Source: Algibacter lectus (GTDB taxonomy: Bacteria; Bacteroidota; Bacteroidia; Flavobacteriales; Flavobacteriaceae). Taken from it: a stretch of 64,000 nt of DNA. Positions 9,877 through 20,079 of the stretch are shown one piece after another. Numbering within the stretch: position 1 is the stretch's first letter; every line of letters begins with the position of its first letter. Position numbers and translations under genes: made by a program. Location: contig NZ_FOLN01000013.1 in NCBI RefSeq assembly GCF_900112395.1, positions 1-64,000 on the forward strand, given 5' to 3'. The notes below the pieces were generated by a model that searched no databases, had not been told where the DNA came from, and saw only the letters and a list, made by a program, of their open reading frames with translations.

Positions 9877-12660
9877 TTAAAAATTCAAAGAAGTCCCTAG
9901 AATAAAGGTTCTCATTGAAGGATATTCAAAAAATCCAGCTCTCATATCTTCAGGGTCTAAATCATCTAGTTTACTAAATAAGGCTAAGTTGTTACCTCTT
10001 AAAAATATTTTCACGTTAGTAAACGGTCCCTTTTTTGGTAAAGAATATCCTAACTCTACGTTAGAAATTCTGAAGTAACTTCCGTTAACTAACCAATAGT
10101 CTGAAGTTTTAAAATTGTTTATGCTGCCAATAGTGCTTAATCGTGGGTTTGCATTTCCATTAGGAAGATCACTATTTACACTTCCGTAGTAATTTCTTAA
10201 ACCTCTATGTTGGTAGTATGATGAAGACCCAAGGTTAATATCGTATCCACCAACTCCAGCTCCTACAACATCTAAATTAAAGCCTTTGTATTCTGCTCCA
10301 ATATTAATGCCGTAATTTAATCTAGGTGTTTGGTTACCAATAGCTCTTTGGTCTCTACTATCTATAACATTATCTCCATTTTGGTCTACATATTTAATAT
10401 CACCAACTTGTACATCACCAAATTGAGGTAAGGCGCTACCAATATTTTCTGCGGTAAATAGGCCATCACTTATGTAGCCCATAATGTTATCTTCGGCTTG
10501 GCCTTGTTGCAATCTGTATTGATCAGGATATGGTACTTCAGATATTTTTTCTCCTACAATTTTATTATATCCAGCATTTATACCAGCATAGTATTTAAAA
10601 GAACCTTTGTTTTCACGAAACGTGATGTTAGCATTGAAACCTTTATTTCTTCTATCTGTAAAATTTAATGACGGTAAATAAGCATCTCCACCTAAAGCAT
10701 CTGCATATAGTTCGCTAGCTTTTGTAATTTGATTTTCAATTTGAATATTAAAATAGTTAAAGCTGAAATTGAATTTTTTAAACATGTTTAATTCAAAACC
10801 AGCAAACATTTGGTTGTATACAATCCAATCGACAGCTTCGTTAGCGGTTGTAGATAAAGAGTATCCAAATTTATTTTGAGCAATATTGGCTGTCCCTAAA
10901 AATGTTGTGCCATTATTTCTACCTCCTGCCCAAGTATCTAAATATAAAAATGTACTAGCCGTATATTCTGTACCTATTTGACCAAATGACGTTCTAAATT
11001 TAAGGAAATCAATGCTTTTGTTGTCTTTTAGGAAGTCTTCATTTGATGCTACCCAAGCAAAGCCCATAGTTGGGAAGAAATTGGTTCTATTAGTTCCAAT
11101 AAACTTAGAACTGCTGCTAGAGTTAAGGTTTGCAAAAAGAATGTATTTATTTTGCAAAGCAAACGATCCATTTAAATTGAAAGTTAAATTACGATTATCT
11201 GGTTGCGTGGCTGTTCTATTAGGCGCGTAATATAAAAGATGATTAAGGTTTAAGGTTAAAGTAGACTGAGTCATTTGTTTAATATAACTAATGTTACCAG
11301 CATAGGTAAAGTCTCTTTGGTTATTTTGATTCGTTCTACCTATATCTAAATCTAAAACTTCATTTTTATAGATCTTTAAAGCTAAAGAGTCTTGCCCCGC
11401 AATATCTTGAAGGTTTTCTAAAGTATATAAACCCGGTTGATTGTCTGTTATAAGAGAGTGCGTATTAAACGTTCTCATCATTAAATATGTATCGTACTTT
11501 AAACCTGGTACAATATCTTTAAAATCGAAATCTAAACCGATATCAAAAACCATGTTTGCGGTATAATCAGTTCTTGAACCACCATTTTCTAATTCTGCTA
11601 ATAAATTGGTGTCAAAGTCATTGCTTACAATATATGCAGAATCGCCAACTTTTAAAGGAAAGGCATTGGCAGGTGTTGCAGTAATATTTAAAAACATAGC
11701 ATCAGCACCTATTATTGGTCTATTGTTTTCTCCAAATTTGCCATACACACTAGCATGAGCTCTTAAAGAGTTGTTTATTTTTGCATTAATTTTAGTTCTA
11801 AAACTAAGATTTCTACCGTTTATTTTAGAGCCTACTTTTTCTAAACCTTCCCAGTCAGAATACCCTATAAAAGCACCGTAAGACGCGTTTTCTCCCCCAC
11901 CATAGGTGTTAAGCGATGCGAAATTAGATGATGAAAAATCTTCTAAATACGTGTCTTGATTATTTATGTTCGGAAAATTGATAGGATCAGAACCGTTGTT
12001 ATAAGCCGCAATAGCTTCTGGGCTGTAAACATCACCTAAACCATCGTTATTTGAAACTCTATTAATGACTTCCGCATATTCTGAAGCTGATAGTAATTTA
12101 GGTAGTCTAGATGCTGTGTTTAAGGCTCTTTGGTAATTAACTTCTACCACTGGTTTTTTAGATTTCCCTCCTTTTGTAATCACATAAATAAGTCCGTTAT
12201 CTCCAAAATTACCAAGTGAAGAATTAAAAGTTCCATCATTAAGTACTAGAACTTCTTCTACTTCTCTTAAATCGACTAATAAGCCTCTTGGTTTTCCGTC
12301 TACTAAAACGTAAGGCGTACCTCCGTTTAATACATAGCTATAATCTCCTGTTGTACCAGGTGTATTGGTTTGTCTAATAATTCTTAAACCAGGTACACGC
12401 CCTATTAATGCTTCTGATAAATTATCTCCTCCTGTTTTTCTCAATTGGTCTCCTGAAATTCTAAATACCGCTCCTGTTGTTTGACTTAAATTAAAAACTC
12501 CAAATGGTGTTTTTAATATCTCGTCATCATTTTTTACTTGGAGCGAATCTTGATCTGCTAGACTATTTAAAGGTGTGTTTTGAGCGACACCAACATTTAT
12601 AGCTATAGCATTGAGTAGGAAGAAAATAAAAACATTTAATCTTGTTATGTTTAGTTTCAT
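9877..12660 (-). CDS. SusC-like TonB-dependent transporter, short form (second pair)
   Basis: A 927-residue outer-membrane TonB-dependent transporter. After the signal peptide (ending GVAQ) the protein goes almost directly into a plug domain (FRISGDQLRKTGGDNLSEALIGRVPGLRI, YVLVDGKPRG, FGDNGLIYVITKGG), followed by the beta-barrel and a C-terminal ALFSKLDDLDPEDMR...RTFILGTSLNF. It lacks the ~75-residue carboxypeptidase-regulatory-like domain and the usual EVVVVGYG-type TonB box found in the neighbouring SusC at 14659-17751, and is about 100 residues shorter. Partner SusD follows after 26 bases. It probably imports an oligosaccharide of the same PUL. Confidence 0.92.
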   Translation of the reverse strand: MKLNITRLNVFIFFLLNAIAINVGVAQNTPLNSLADQDSLQVKNDDEILKTPFGVFNLSQTTGAVFRISGDQLRKTGGDNLSEALIGRVPGLRIIRQTNTPGTTGDYSYVLNGGTPYVLVDGKPRGLLVDLREVEEVLVLNDGTFNSSLGNFGDNGLIYVITKGGKSKKPVVEVNYQRALNTASRLPKLLSASEYAEVINRVSNNDGLGDVYSPEAIAAYNNGSDPINFPNINNQDTYLEDFSSSNFASLNTYGGGENASYGAFIGYSDWEGLEKVGSKINGRNLSFRTKINAKINNSLRAHASVYGKFGENNRPIIGADAMFLNITATPANAFPLKVGDSAYIVSNDFDTNLLAELENGGSRTDYTANMVFDIGLDFDFKDIVPGLKYDTYLMMRTFNTHSLITDNQPGLYTLENLQDIAGQDSLALKIYKNEVLDLDIGRTNQNNQRDFTYAGNISYIKQMTQSTLTLNLNHLLYYAPNRTATQPDNRNLTFNLNGSFALQNKYILFANLNSSSSSKFIGTNRTNFFPTMGFAWVASNEDFLKDNKSIDFLKFRTSFGQIGTEYTASTFLYLDTWAGGRNNGTTFLGTANIAQNKFGYSLSTTANEAVDWIVYNQMFAGFELNMFKKFNFSFNYFNIQIENQITKASELYADALGGDAYLPSLNFTDRRNKGFNANITFRENKGSFKYYAGINAGYNKIVGEKISEVPYPDQYRLQQGQAEDNIMGYISDGLFTAENIGSALPQFGDVQVGDIKYVDQNGDNVIDSRDQRAIGNQTPRLNYGINIGAEYKGFNLDVVGAGVGGYDINLGSSSYYQHRGLRNYYGSVNSDLPNGNANPRLSTIGSINNFKTSDYWLVNGSYFRISNVELGYSLPKKGPFTNVKIFLRGNNLALFSKLDDLDPEDMRAGFFEYPSMRTFILGTSLNF

Positions 12661-12720
12661 CTGTTTCTGTTATAAATTAAATTAGTTCTGTTAGTTGTAA
12701 AAGCGTTAAATAATTATTGA

Positions 12721-14646
12721 TTACCAACCTTCTGTTTGTAGAAATGTAGGTACTGCTTCAATTTCTGAATTAGGAATTGGCCACCAATAATGCTTTTCAT
12801 CAAACGTTTTTGTTAATTGACTTTGTTCTACGTTTTCAAAACTAAAACCAGTAGGGTATAGTGAAGATTCACTTCCTTGCCAACGCATTTCTAAAAATTC
12901 AACCTTTTTATTTTCTTCTAGGTGTGCTATTTTCCATCGTCTCATGTCATCATACCTAATACCTTCAAAGCACAACTCAATAGCGCGTTCATTTCTAATA
13001 CGCTCTCTTAAAAGTGCTTTAGAACCTGTGTAAGCCGCATTTACATTTGGCATTCCAACTCTATTTCTAATCATGTTAATAGCTTGTAAAGCAGTTAAGC
13101 TAGATCCTGGTACAGCTCCGTTTGGACCATAGGCCTCATTTGCAGCTTCTGCATAGTTGAGGTATACTTCAGACATTCTGAAAATATTATTATTTACATG
13201 ATGATTTCTACCACCGGCTCCAGACCATCTAGCTCCGTTTGGTAACCATTTTTTAATTCTAAGACCTGTAAGATTTCTAACTCTCCAAAATAAATTTGGA
13301 TTACCTCCCGGATCGTGTAAATTTAATCCCAAGTTTCCTTCTTCATTTACTTGTGCTAAATCAACAACACCTGTTAAATTCCAAGCATTTGGATCTACTA
13401 TTAAATCTGTTACCCCATCAAATAGTATAGCATTATAAAACCTAGGATCTCTATTGATAAAAGGTTCTTGTGGGTTGTAATCAGGATCATCGGCAATGGC
13501 TAAACCATTTTTTGTTTCAAATTTATCTACAAAATTAGCTAGTGCACCGATTGACATAGGGCTTCCATTTCCTCTTAAATGGTCCCATCCAGCCGTTAAT
13601 GTATGTCTAGGAGTAGGACTTACTATCGCTCCAAAAACAAAAAACTTTTGATTTACTTCGGAAAAAATAACTTCTGATGGAATTGTTTTTTGAATACCAG
13701 GACCAATAAAAATACTTCTATATGGTTCTAGTTCTTCTGTTTCCATTAGAAAAAGATCATCACCATTATGGTCTACATCTATAGTGTTTGCTGCACTTGC
13801 ATCAATAAGTGTATATAAACCGTTATCGTTTGCATAATTGATAAGATCCGAAGCGGCTGTTGCTGCATCTATCCATGCTTGTTGATCGTTAGACTCATTT
13901 ACTAATGGACTAGCTGCGAATAATGTAAGTCTAGATTTTAGTGCCATAGCAGCACCTTTTGTTGGGCGTCCAACATCTTCCGATTCCCAAGCTACAGGAA
14001 GAAAGTTAGTTGCTTGGTCTAAATCTTCTAGCATGTCTGCTAGGTTACTTTGGTACGATTCTCTTTCATGATCTAAAGAGCTATCTAACTGTAAGTTTTC
14101 TTTTAAGTAAATAAGTCCACCGTGGCGTTTGGTTAGCAAGTGATAAAAGAAAGCTCTTAAAAAATAAGCTTGTCCAATTAAGCCGTTTATTTCTTCTTCA
14201 GTTCCGTTGTTTATATTATCAACATTTGCAAGAAAAGTATTTATAGCTCTAATGCCTTTCCAAGAATCAAAATACCTGAAAGTAAAGTTTGGTGTTGATC
14301 CTACAGGAGTTCCATTAGCGTTGTAAGGCGGCATGTTTATTAAGCTAACATAGTCTCCTTGCGCATATATAGGGTAGGTTTGTGGGAACGTCTGCCATAA
14401 TCTACCCGGATAACCTTCTCCGGCCATCGTCATGTTTGGTAGCCAATCTCCTCCTTGGCCTGGAGCACTTACATCTGTTATTAAATAACTATAAGCAGCA
14501 TCTAAAGCATTTTTTGCTAAACGAATATCTTCAAAAACATCAGATTCATCTAGGCCTTCAAAATCTTGTTGTTTGTCTAAGTAATCTTCACAACTTGTAA
14601 AAAAAGAAATGCAGATTAAAGCAAATGTATATATTCTTGTTTTCAT
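12721..14646 (-). CDS. SusD/RagB-family glycan-binding lipoprotein (first pair)
   Basis: This 641-residue lipoprotein (lipobox FFTSCE) has SusD-family features: SDVFEDIRLAKNALDAAYSYL near the N-terminus, IGQAYFLRAFFYHLLTKRHGGLIYL, GAAMALKSRLTLFAASPLVN in the TPR-like core, and MIRNRVGMPNVN...RERIRNERAIELCFEGIRYDDMRRWKI at the C-terminus, ending WWPIPNSEIEAVPTFLQTEGW. It is longer than most SusD proteins, with an extended middle section that may form glycan-binding loops. It lies 12 bases downstream of the long SusC and should form a transporter complex with it. Confidence 0.95.
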   Translation of the reverse strand: MKTRIYTFALICISFFTSCEDYLDKQQDFEGLDESDVFEDIRLAKNALDAAYSYLITDVSAPGQGGDWLPNMTMAGEGYPGRLWQTFPQTYPIYAQGDYVSLINMPPYNANGTPVGSTPNFTFRYFDSWKGIRAINTFLANVDNINNGTEEEINGLIGQAYFLRAFFYHLLTKRHGGLIYLKENLQLDSSLDHERESYQSNLADMLEDLDQATNFLPVAWESEDVGRPTKGAAMALKSRLTLFAASPLVNESNDQQAWIDAATAASDLINYANDNGLYTLIDASAANTIDVDHNGDDLFLMETEELEPYRSIFIGPGIQKTIPSEVIFSEVNQKFFVFGAIVSPTPRHTLTAGWDHLRGNGSPMSIGALANFVDKFETKNGLAIADDPDYNPQEPFINRDPRFYNAILFDGVTDLIVDPNAWNLTGVVDLAQVNEEGNLGLNLHDPGGNPNLFWRVRNLTGLRIKKWLPNGARWSGAGGRNHHVNNNIFRMSEVYLNYAEAANEAYGPNGAVPGSSLTALQAINMIRNRVGMPNVNAAYTGSKALLRERIRNERAIELCFEGIRYDDMRRWKIAHLEENKKVEFLEMRWQGSESSLYPTGFSFENVEQSQLTKTFDEKHYWWPIPNSEIEAVPTFLQTEGW

Positions 14647-14658
14647 AATTTTTTTATT

Positions 14659-17600
14659 TTAAAAAGTCATGTTTATACCTAAATTGATTCTTCTAAGTAT
14701 TGGGTAAGACCCAGGATTGTTTGCTTCAGGATCACCGTAATCTAAATCAGAAATTACAAGAAGGTTATTACCATTAAGATAAACTCTTAAATCACTTAAT
14801 GTTTTACTGTTGCTCATATCAAAATTATAACCAAGGTTTACACTTCTTAATTTGATGTAATCTAAATCTACAATTCTAGCTGTAGAATCATTTATTAAGT
14901 TTGGGTTTGTTACAGCATGTAAAGCAGGGTATGCCGCATTTGTATTGGTAGGCGTCCAGTAATCTAAGTGCTCATCTAACCCTGTGGCAAGTCCGTCGGG
15001 AAGTGCAAATGCTAAATCGCTATTTACAAGTCCTCTGTGTCCTTCAACACCGTTAATTAATGCACTAAGTGACCAACCTTTGTAAGAACCGCTTAACTTT
15101 AAGCTATAACTGTTTTTTGGAGCATTTGGTAAATCGAATCTAACTTGATCATCTAGAGCTGTGCCTGTTATGGCGCCATTTGCGTTGTAATCAATGTATC
15201 TATAATCTCCTAAGCCAGGCGTACCACTAACTGTAGGGTAGTTTACAATTTCGTCTATATTTTGAAAATAACCATCTGTTTGTAACAAAGCTGAAGCTCC
15301 TGCAGGTTTTCCTGAAATTGAAGTGTATGGTGTTGTTCCAGGGCCATCTAAAGCACTTTTAAGAATTCGATTTTCATTAAATCCGTAGAAGGCAGTTGCA
15401 GAATACTTAAACCCTCCTGAAGTTTTGTTTTTATAAGTTAAAGATATTTCATAGCCATGACTTTCAGAAGCTCCTAAATTAACAAAAGGTAAATCTGCAG
15501 AGAAACCATAAAAAGCAGGATATATAGCACCAGGAATACTGATTAAATCGGTTCTAGAATCTTTAAAGAAATCAACTTCTCCTGATATTTTATTATCAAA
15601 GAAACCGAATTCAACACCAATGTTTTGTTTTGCTACGGTAGCCCATGTTAGCACAGGATTACCGATTTGAGACTCTGTAACTATTAAAAGTGGATCGTCT
15701 ATATCTATTCCAAAATAATATCTCGAATTTGGTCTTTTCTCAGTGTTAGCAGCACCAGGCTCCCCATAAAAATCGTAGAAGCTTAAGTATTGCCAACGGT
15801 TACTGCCTAGTCCGGCTTTAGATCCAGTTTCACCATAAGAATATCTTATTTTGAAGTTGTTAATTTCAGGAATATTGTCTTTTACAAATTTCTCTTTGGC
15901 TAGATTGATTCCAACGGCATAGGAAGGGAAAAGTTTAAATCTGTAACCTTCTGCAAATGTTTCATCTCCATTATAAGATCCACTTAGTTCAAAGAAGTAA
16001 CGGGAGTCATAATTATAAGTAGCACGACCTACATAATCTTCATTATAAAAAGGGAATGTTGTATTACTCACACGTTTGTTACGACTAGCAAGTGCTAAAC
16101 CGGTTACACTATGCTTACCAAAAGAGCGTTGGTAATTTAATTGTGCACGTTGATAAGAAATTTCTTGACTATCGTTAATTGTTTCACTTCCTAAAATAAA
16201 TTCTAAAGGACGCTCATATTCTACGCCTTCAGCAGAAATCCACGATCCGTCTCGGTCTAAAGTGTAAGTGTCTAATCTAGGATCTAATGTGGCGTCATAA
16301 GCAATTCTACTTCGTGTGGTGTAAGAACTTATGTAATTGTATTTTCCTGTAAATTTTAAGCCTTCAGTAATAAAATCTAAATCTTGTTCCAGTTCTAAAT
16401 CTATAGAAAAAACAGTTTTGTTATCTTGAGAAGTCCCGCTAGCATTGATACCTGTGTAAATATTTCTTCCAGTTCCATATCTAGGTTCTGATAAGCCAGG
16501 GAAAAATGGATCTGGATATTGTTCTAAAACACTTGCAGGATAAACAGGTACTACACCACCTGGTGCTGAGTTGTAAAGTCCTAGGAAGCTAATGTCACTT
16601 CCGTTACCAGGTTGGTTTTTATCTTCTAAACGGCTACTAACACTTGTATTTAAACGCGTAGTTTTAGTTAAGGCGAAGTCTAAATTCCCTCTAAACGTGT
16701 ATCGTTTAAATTTAAATTTAGGATCGTAATTAAAAAGTTTTTCTGTTTTAGTAATATCACCTTCAGTTAAATACCCTGCAGATGCATAGTATTTTACAAA
16801 ATCAGACCCACCTCTAACAGAAATAGTTTGATTTAAACTAGTTGCATAATCATCTCTTATGGCAACATCAAACCAATCTGTATTTGGGTAGATGTATGGT
16901 AAATCACCATCTCTCCAATGTGCTAAATCTACAGCTGACGCATATCCACTAGTATAAGCTTGATCATTTAATATTCCTGTATTAAAAGCACTTTGTGCAG
17001 AAAAAGCATCTAGTACATTATCTGGTTCGTTAAGAACAGATTTTACAGAAAACTCACTGTTGTAACTCACTTTTGGTCTACCAGTTTTTCCTCGTTTTGT
17101 TGTAATAATGATAACACCATTTGCACCTCTAATACCATAAACAGCGGTTGCAGCACCATCTTTTAGTGTACTTATATTTTCTACATCTCTAGGGTTTATG
17201 TTGGCAAATCCACCAACAATTTCTACGCCATCTACTAATATTAGTGGGTTTGCGTTACCTCTAATAAAAATATCGCCGTCATCGGCACCGGGCTGTCCAG
17301 AACCTTGTACAACAACAAGGCCGGGTGAGGCTCCACTTAAAGCATTAGTAACGTTGCTAGAACCTGAATCTAATAGTTCTTCTCCTTTTATCTGGCTTAT
17401 CGAGCCTAATACACTTTCTTTCTTTTGGGCTCCATAGCCAACAACAACAATTTCGGAAAGACTTTGAATGTCTTCCTTCATAGTCACGTTTATAGTTGTT
17501 TTGCCTGTTGTTTTAATTTCTTGAGTTTGAAACCCAATACTAGAAAAAACTAAAACGGCATTTGGGTCTACGGTAATTTTATATCCACCATCAAAATCTG

Positions 17601-17751
17601 TTACAGCTCCGTTTGCTTTTCCTTTTTCGAGAATATTAATACCAGGAATTGGCATTCCAGAATCATCTGCTACTACACCCTGAATTACCTCTTGAGAAAA
17701 AGAACACCATGAGATGGATAGTAATAATATAAATAGTTTTATTTCCTTCAT
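14659..17751 (-). CDS. SusC-like TonB-dependent transporter, full-length (first pair)
   Basis: A 1,030-residue outer-membrane importer. Domains in order: signal peptide (to about residue 19), carboxypeptidase-regulatory-like domain (VIQGVVADDSGMPIPGINI...GGYKITVD, about 22-95), TonB-box-like LSEIVVVGYGAQKKE (about 100-113), plug (NVTNALSGASPGLVVVQG, NPLILVDGVEI, AAVYGIRGANGVIIITTKRGK), and a beta-barrel ending YPILRRINLGINMTF. It is the first gene of the leftward operon and is expected to be driven by the promoter at 17929-17983, leaving an untranslated leader of about 170 bases. Confidence 0.96.
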   Translation of the reverse strand: MKEIKLFILLLSISWCSFSQEVIQGVVADDSGMPIPGINILEKGKANGAVTDFDGGYKITVDPNAVLVFSSIGFQTQEIKTTGKTTINVTMKEDIQSLSEIVVVGYGAQKKESVLGSISQIKGEELLDSGSSNVTNALSGASPGLVVVQGSGQPGADDGDIFIRGNANPLILVDGVEIVGGFANINPRDVENISTLKDGAATAVYGIRGANGVIIITTKRGKTGRPKVSYNSEFSVKSVLNEPDNVLDAFSAQSAFNTGILNDQAYTSGYASAVDLAHWRDGDLPYIYPNTDWFDVAIRDDYATSLNQTISVRGGSDFVKYYASAGYLTEGDITKTEKLFNYDPKFKFKRYTFRGNLDFALTKTTRLNTSVSSRLEDKNQPGNGSDISFLGLYNSAPGGVVPVYPASVLEQYPDPFFPGLSEPRYGTGRNIYTGINASGTSQDNKTVFSIDLELEQDLDFITEGLKFTGKYNYISSYTTRSRIAYDATLDPRLDTYTLDRDGSWISAEGVEYERPLEFILGSETINDSQEISYQRAQLNYQRSFGKHSVTGLALASRNKRVSNTTFPFYNEDYVGRATYNYDSRYFFELSGSYNGDETFAEGYRFKLFPSYAVGINLAKEKFVKDNIPEINNFKIRYSYGETGSKAGLGSNRWQYLSFYDFYGEPGAANTEKRPNSRYYFGIDIDDPLLIVTESQIGNPVLTWATVAKQNIGVEFGFFDNKISGEVDFFKDSRTDLISIPGAIYPAFYGFSADLPFVNLGASESHGYEISLTYKNKTSGGFKYSATAFYGFNENRILKSALDGPGTTPYTSISGKPAGASALLQTDGYFQNIDEIVNYPTVSGTPGLGDYRYIDYNANGAITGTALDDQVRFDLPNAPKNSYSLKLSGSYKGWSLSALINGVEGHRGLVNSDLAFALPDGLATGLDEHLDYWTPTNTNAAYPALHAVTNPNLINDSTARIVDLDYIKLRSVNLGYNFDMSNSKTLSDLRVYLNGNNLLVISDLDYGDPEANNPGSYPILRRINLGINMTF

Positions 17752-17928
17752 AAATTAGAGTTTTCCGGGTTAAGAGAATATAGAAATGTTATACTCATAG
17801 TTTTAATGTTTTAGCTTAGTTAGTTTGATTGTTTTTTTTAGTTCCTTCTTTAGTAAATCATTTGTTTAAATTTAATTCTTGGAAATCTTTAACAAACGCC
17901 TATAACTTTATTTAGGATAATCTACTGT

Positions 17929-17983
17929 CAAAAGTAAAGGGTTTACCTCTTTTTGCTTTCTCAAATTGGGGTTCAAAATGTTG
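17929..17983 (-). promoter_or_regulatory. PUL promoter A: shared 29-bp motif plus -7 box
   Basis: On the minus strand the motif (17983-17955) reads CAACATTTTGAACCCC followed by AATTTGAGAAAGC. Exactly 47 bases after its start is TACTTTTG (17936-17929), an exact match to the Bacteroidota TAnnTTTG -7 element. It lies 204 bases upstream of the first SusC start. Three further sites with the same layout occur in this PUL (18398, 21599 and 28685). Confidence 0.75.
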
Positions 17984-18397
17984 CTTTTAACAAATTTTCT
18001 TAAGATTAAACTTACAAATGGTGTGGTTTTGGGCTTTTTTGCTGCAACATACGTCTCTAATTAGAATATTTTATGTCTAGATTAATTTAAAGTACATACT
18101 GATTAATTTAGCATATAAGTAGCGAAGTGAATACATGGTTTTTAGCAAAAAAAATGACATGGTTTTTTGTTTTTAAAAGTAACAAATTAGATAAAAATTG
18201 AATTAATGGTGTGCTAAAAAAACATATAATACTAAAATTTACAATGCTTTTAAATTGTGTATTTTTTCTTTTTTTGAAGCTTTATTCTGTTGTTTTATTT
18301 TCTAGAATTATAAATAGTAAGGTTTAAACAAGTCGAGGTGTGTTTTGGGTGTTTATAGGTTTTGCTCATTGGTTTTAAGCTTAAAGAGCACCATAAG

Positions 18398-18452
18398 TAA
18401 CATTATTCACCCTTAATTGAGAAATATACCATAGATAAAGTGGTTAAGTTTG
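18398..18452 (+). promoter_or_regulatory. PUL promoter B: shared 29-bp motif plus -7 box
   Basis: The motif at 18398-18426 contains AACAT, CCC and TTAATTGAGAA at the same offsets as the other sites. TAAGTTTG (18445-18452) starts exactly 47 bases after the motif start and matches TAnnTTTG. The predicted transcript starts near 18458, about 54 bases before the first sulfatase. Confidence 0.78.
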
Positions 18453-18465
18453 TTACCAAGTGTTT

Positions 18466-18483
18466 CTTCACTTTAAAGTGAAG
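18466..18483. promoter_or_regulatory. perfect 18-bp palindrome in the sulfatase leader
   Basis: CTTCACTTTAAAGTGAAG is a perfect palindrome followed by TTTTTAT, 28 bases before the sulfatase ATG and just inside the transcript predicted from promoter B. It could be an operator or a leader hairpin. Confidence 0.4.
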
Positions 18484-18511
18484 TTTTTATATAAAAGCTA
18501 AATTAAATAGA

Positions 18512-20044
18512 ATGATAAAAAAGATAATACCCGTTTTAATATTCACCGCTACTTTAATGTTTGCAGTTGTTAGTTGTAAAAGCAATACTCGGAAACCGGT
18601 AGTTAAGAACGATGTTGAAAAGCCGAAACCAAATATTGTTGTTATTTATTTGGATGATTTGGGGTATGGCGATTTAAGTTGTTATGGAGCTACAGAATTG
18701 CAAACACCCAATATAGATGCTTTGGCAGATGGTGGTGTAAAATTTACCAACGGTTACGCTTCGTCGGCCACTTGTACACCAAGTCGTTATGCATTATTAA
18801 CAGGGATGTATCCATGGAAAAATAAGGACGCTAAAATATTACCAGGCGATGCTCCTTTATTAATTAGTACTGCGCAAACTACTTTGCCAAAAACGCTCGC
18901 TAAAGCAGGTTATCAAACCGCCATTATAGGTAAGTGGCACTTAGGTTTAGGTTCTGGAAATGTAGATTGGAATACAACTATTAAACCTAGCCCTAATGAG
19001 GTAGGTTTCGATGAATCGTATATTTTGGCAGCGACTCAAGATCGTGTGCCAACTGTATATATTGAGAATGGGAATGTGGTAAATCTTGATAAAAACGACC
19101 CGATAGAGGTTAATTATAAAAAGAATTTTGAAGGTGAACCTACTGCTAAAACAAATCCGGAACTGACCACCATGAAATGGCATCACGGACATAATAATAG
19201 TATTGTAAACGGGATTCCTAGAATTGGGTATATGAAAGGTGGTGAAGCTGCTAAGTGGAGTGATATTGATATGGCCGATCATTTCTTAGGTAAAGCACAA
19301 GACTATGTAAAAACACATAAGGGGAATCCGTTTTTTCTATACTACGCTATGCAACAACCACATGTGCCTAGAACTCCACATCCACGCTTTGTTGGTAAAT
19401 CGGGCATGGGACCAAGAGGAGATGTTATTCTAGAAGCCGATTGGTGTATTGGTGAATTTATTAAGACTTTAGAAGAAGAAGGCGTTTTAGAAAATACTTT
19501 AATTGTTTTTTCTAGTGATAATGGGCCTGTGTTAAACGATGGGTATTATGATGATGCTGTTGAAAAACTTGGAAATCATGACCCAAAAGGAGGTTTGCGA
19601 GGTGGTAAATACAGTTTGTTTGAAGCGGGTACTCGCGTGCCCTTTATTACGTATTGGAAAAATCATATTAAGCCTAATGTCTCCGATGCTATTGTTTGTC
19701 AAATGGATTTAATGGCTTCTTTAGGAAATCTGGTTGGAGTTGATGAAAACACTACGGATAGCAAAAATTTATTAAGGGCATTATTAGGTGAAGCAGCGCA
19801 GGGACGTGAGCATTTAATTATTGAAGCGAAATCTAATACAGCTTTACGAAGTGGCGATTGGATTTTGATTCCTCCGTACAAAGGTGCTTCAATGAATAAG
19901 AAAGTAGGGACAGAAACAGGTGTGTCTTTAGAGTACAAACTTTTTAATGTTGTGAAAGATAAAGGGCAACAAAATAATTTAGCTGAAGTAAATCCTCAAA
20001 AATTGCAAGAGTTAATTCAGGTTTTTGAACAATTAAAACAATAA
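18512..20044 (+). CDS. S1-family sulfatase (formylglycine-dependent) lipoprotein
   Basis: A 510-residue type I sulfatase. Lipobox VVSCKS near residue 22 predicts a lipoprotein. Metal-binding D48-D49 lie in YLDDLGYGD; C88 in CTPSRYALLTG is the Cys matured to formylglycine; K-H in GKWHLG and DNGP in SSDNGP complete the active site. It hydrolyses sulfate esters; the closest general description is arylsulfatase-like, and I cannot assign the S1 subfamily. It is first in the unit started by promoter B, with a second sulfatase 36 bases downstream. Together they should desulfate oligosaccharides of the PUL substrate in the periplasm or at the membrane. Confidence 0.94.
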   Translation: MIKKIIPVLIFTATLMFAVVSCKSNTRKPVVKNDVEKPKPNIVVIYLDDLGYGDLSCYGATELQTPNIDALADGGVKFTNGYASSATCTPSRYALLTGMYPWKNKDAKILPGDAPLLISTAQTTLPKTLAKAGYQTAIIGKWHLGLGSGNVDWNTTIKPSPNEVGFDESYILAATQDRVPTVYIENGNVVNLDKNDPIEVNYKKNFEGEPTAKTNPELTTMKWHHGHNNSIVNGIPRIGYMKGGEAAKWSDIDMADHFLGKAQDYVKTHKGNPFFLYYAMQQPHVPRTPHPRFVGKSGMGPRGDVILEADWCIGEFIKTLEEEGVLENTLIVFSSDNGPVLNDGYYDDAVEKLGNHDPKGGLRGGKYSLFEAGTRVPFITYWKNHIKPNVSDAIVCQMDLMASLGNLVGVDENTTDSKNLLRALLGEAAQGREHLIIEAKSNTALRSGDWILIPPYKGASMNKKVGTETGVSLEYKLFNVVKDKGQQNNLAEVNPQKLQELIQVFEQLKQ

Positions 20045-20079
20045 CAAGTTTATTTCAGAATAAAGAAATCTAGAATATT

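Larger units (their letters stand above)
17752..18511. other. divergent control region of the PUL
   Basis: These 760 bases separate the SusCD arm from the enzyme arm and contain no convincing gene. They hold two outward-facing promoters with the shared motif (17929-17983 minus, 18398-18452 plus), a direct repeat of ACATGGTTTTT at 18133 and 18157 (24-base period), and a palindrome at 18466-18483. The unusual length suits binding of PUL regulators. Confidence 0.7.

Noticed and set aside
18947-19282. A 111-codon antisense frame inside the first sulfatase
   Set aside because: Covers the sulfatase core, which is intact in the sense frame.
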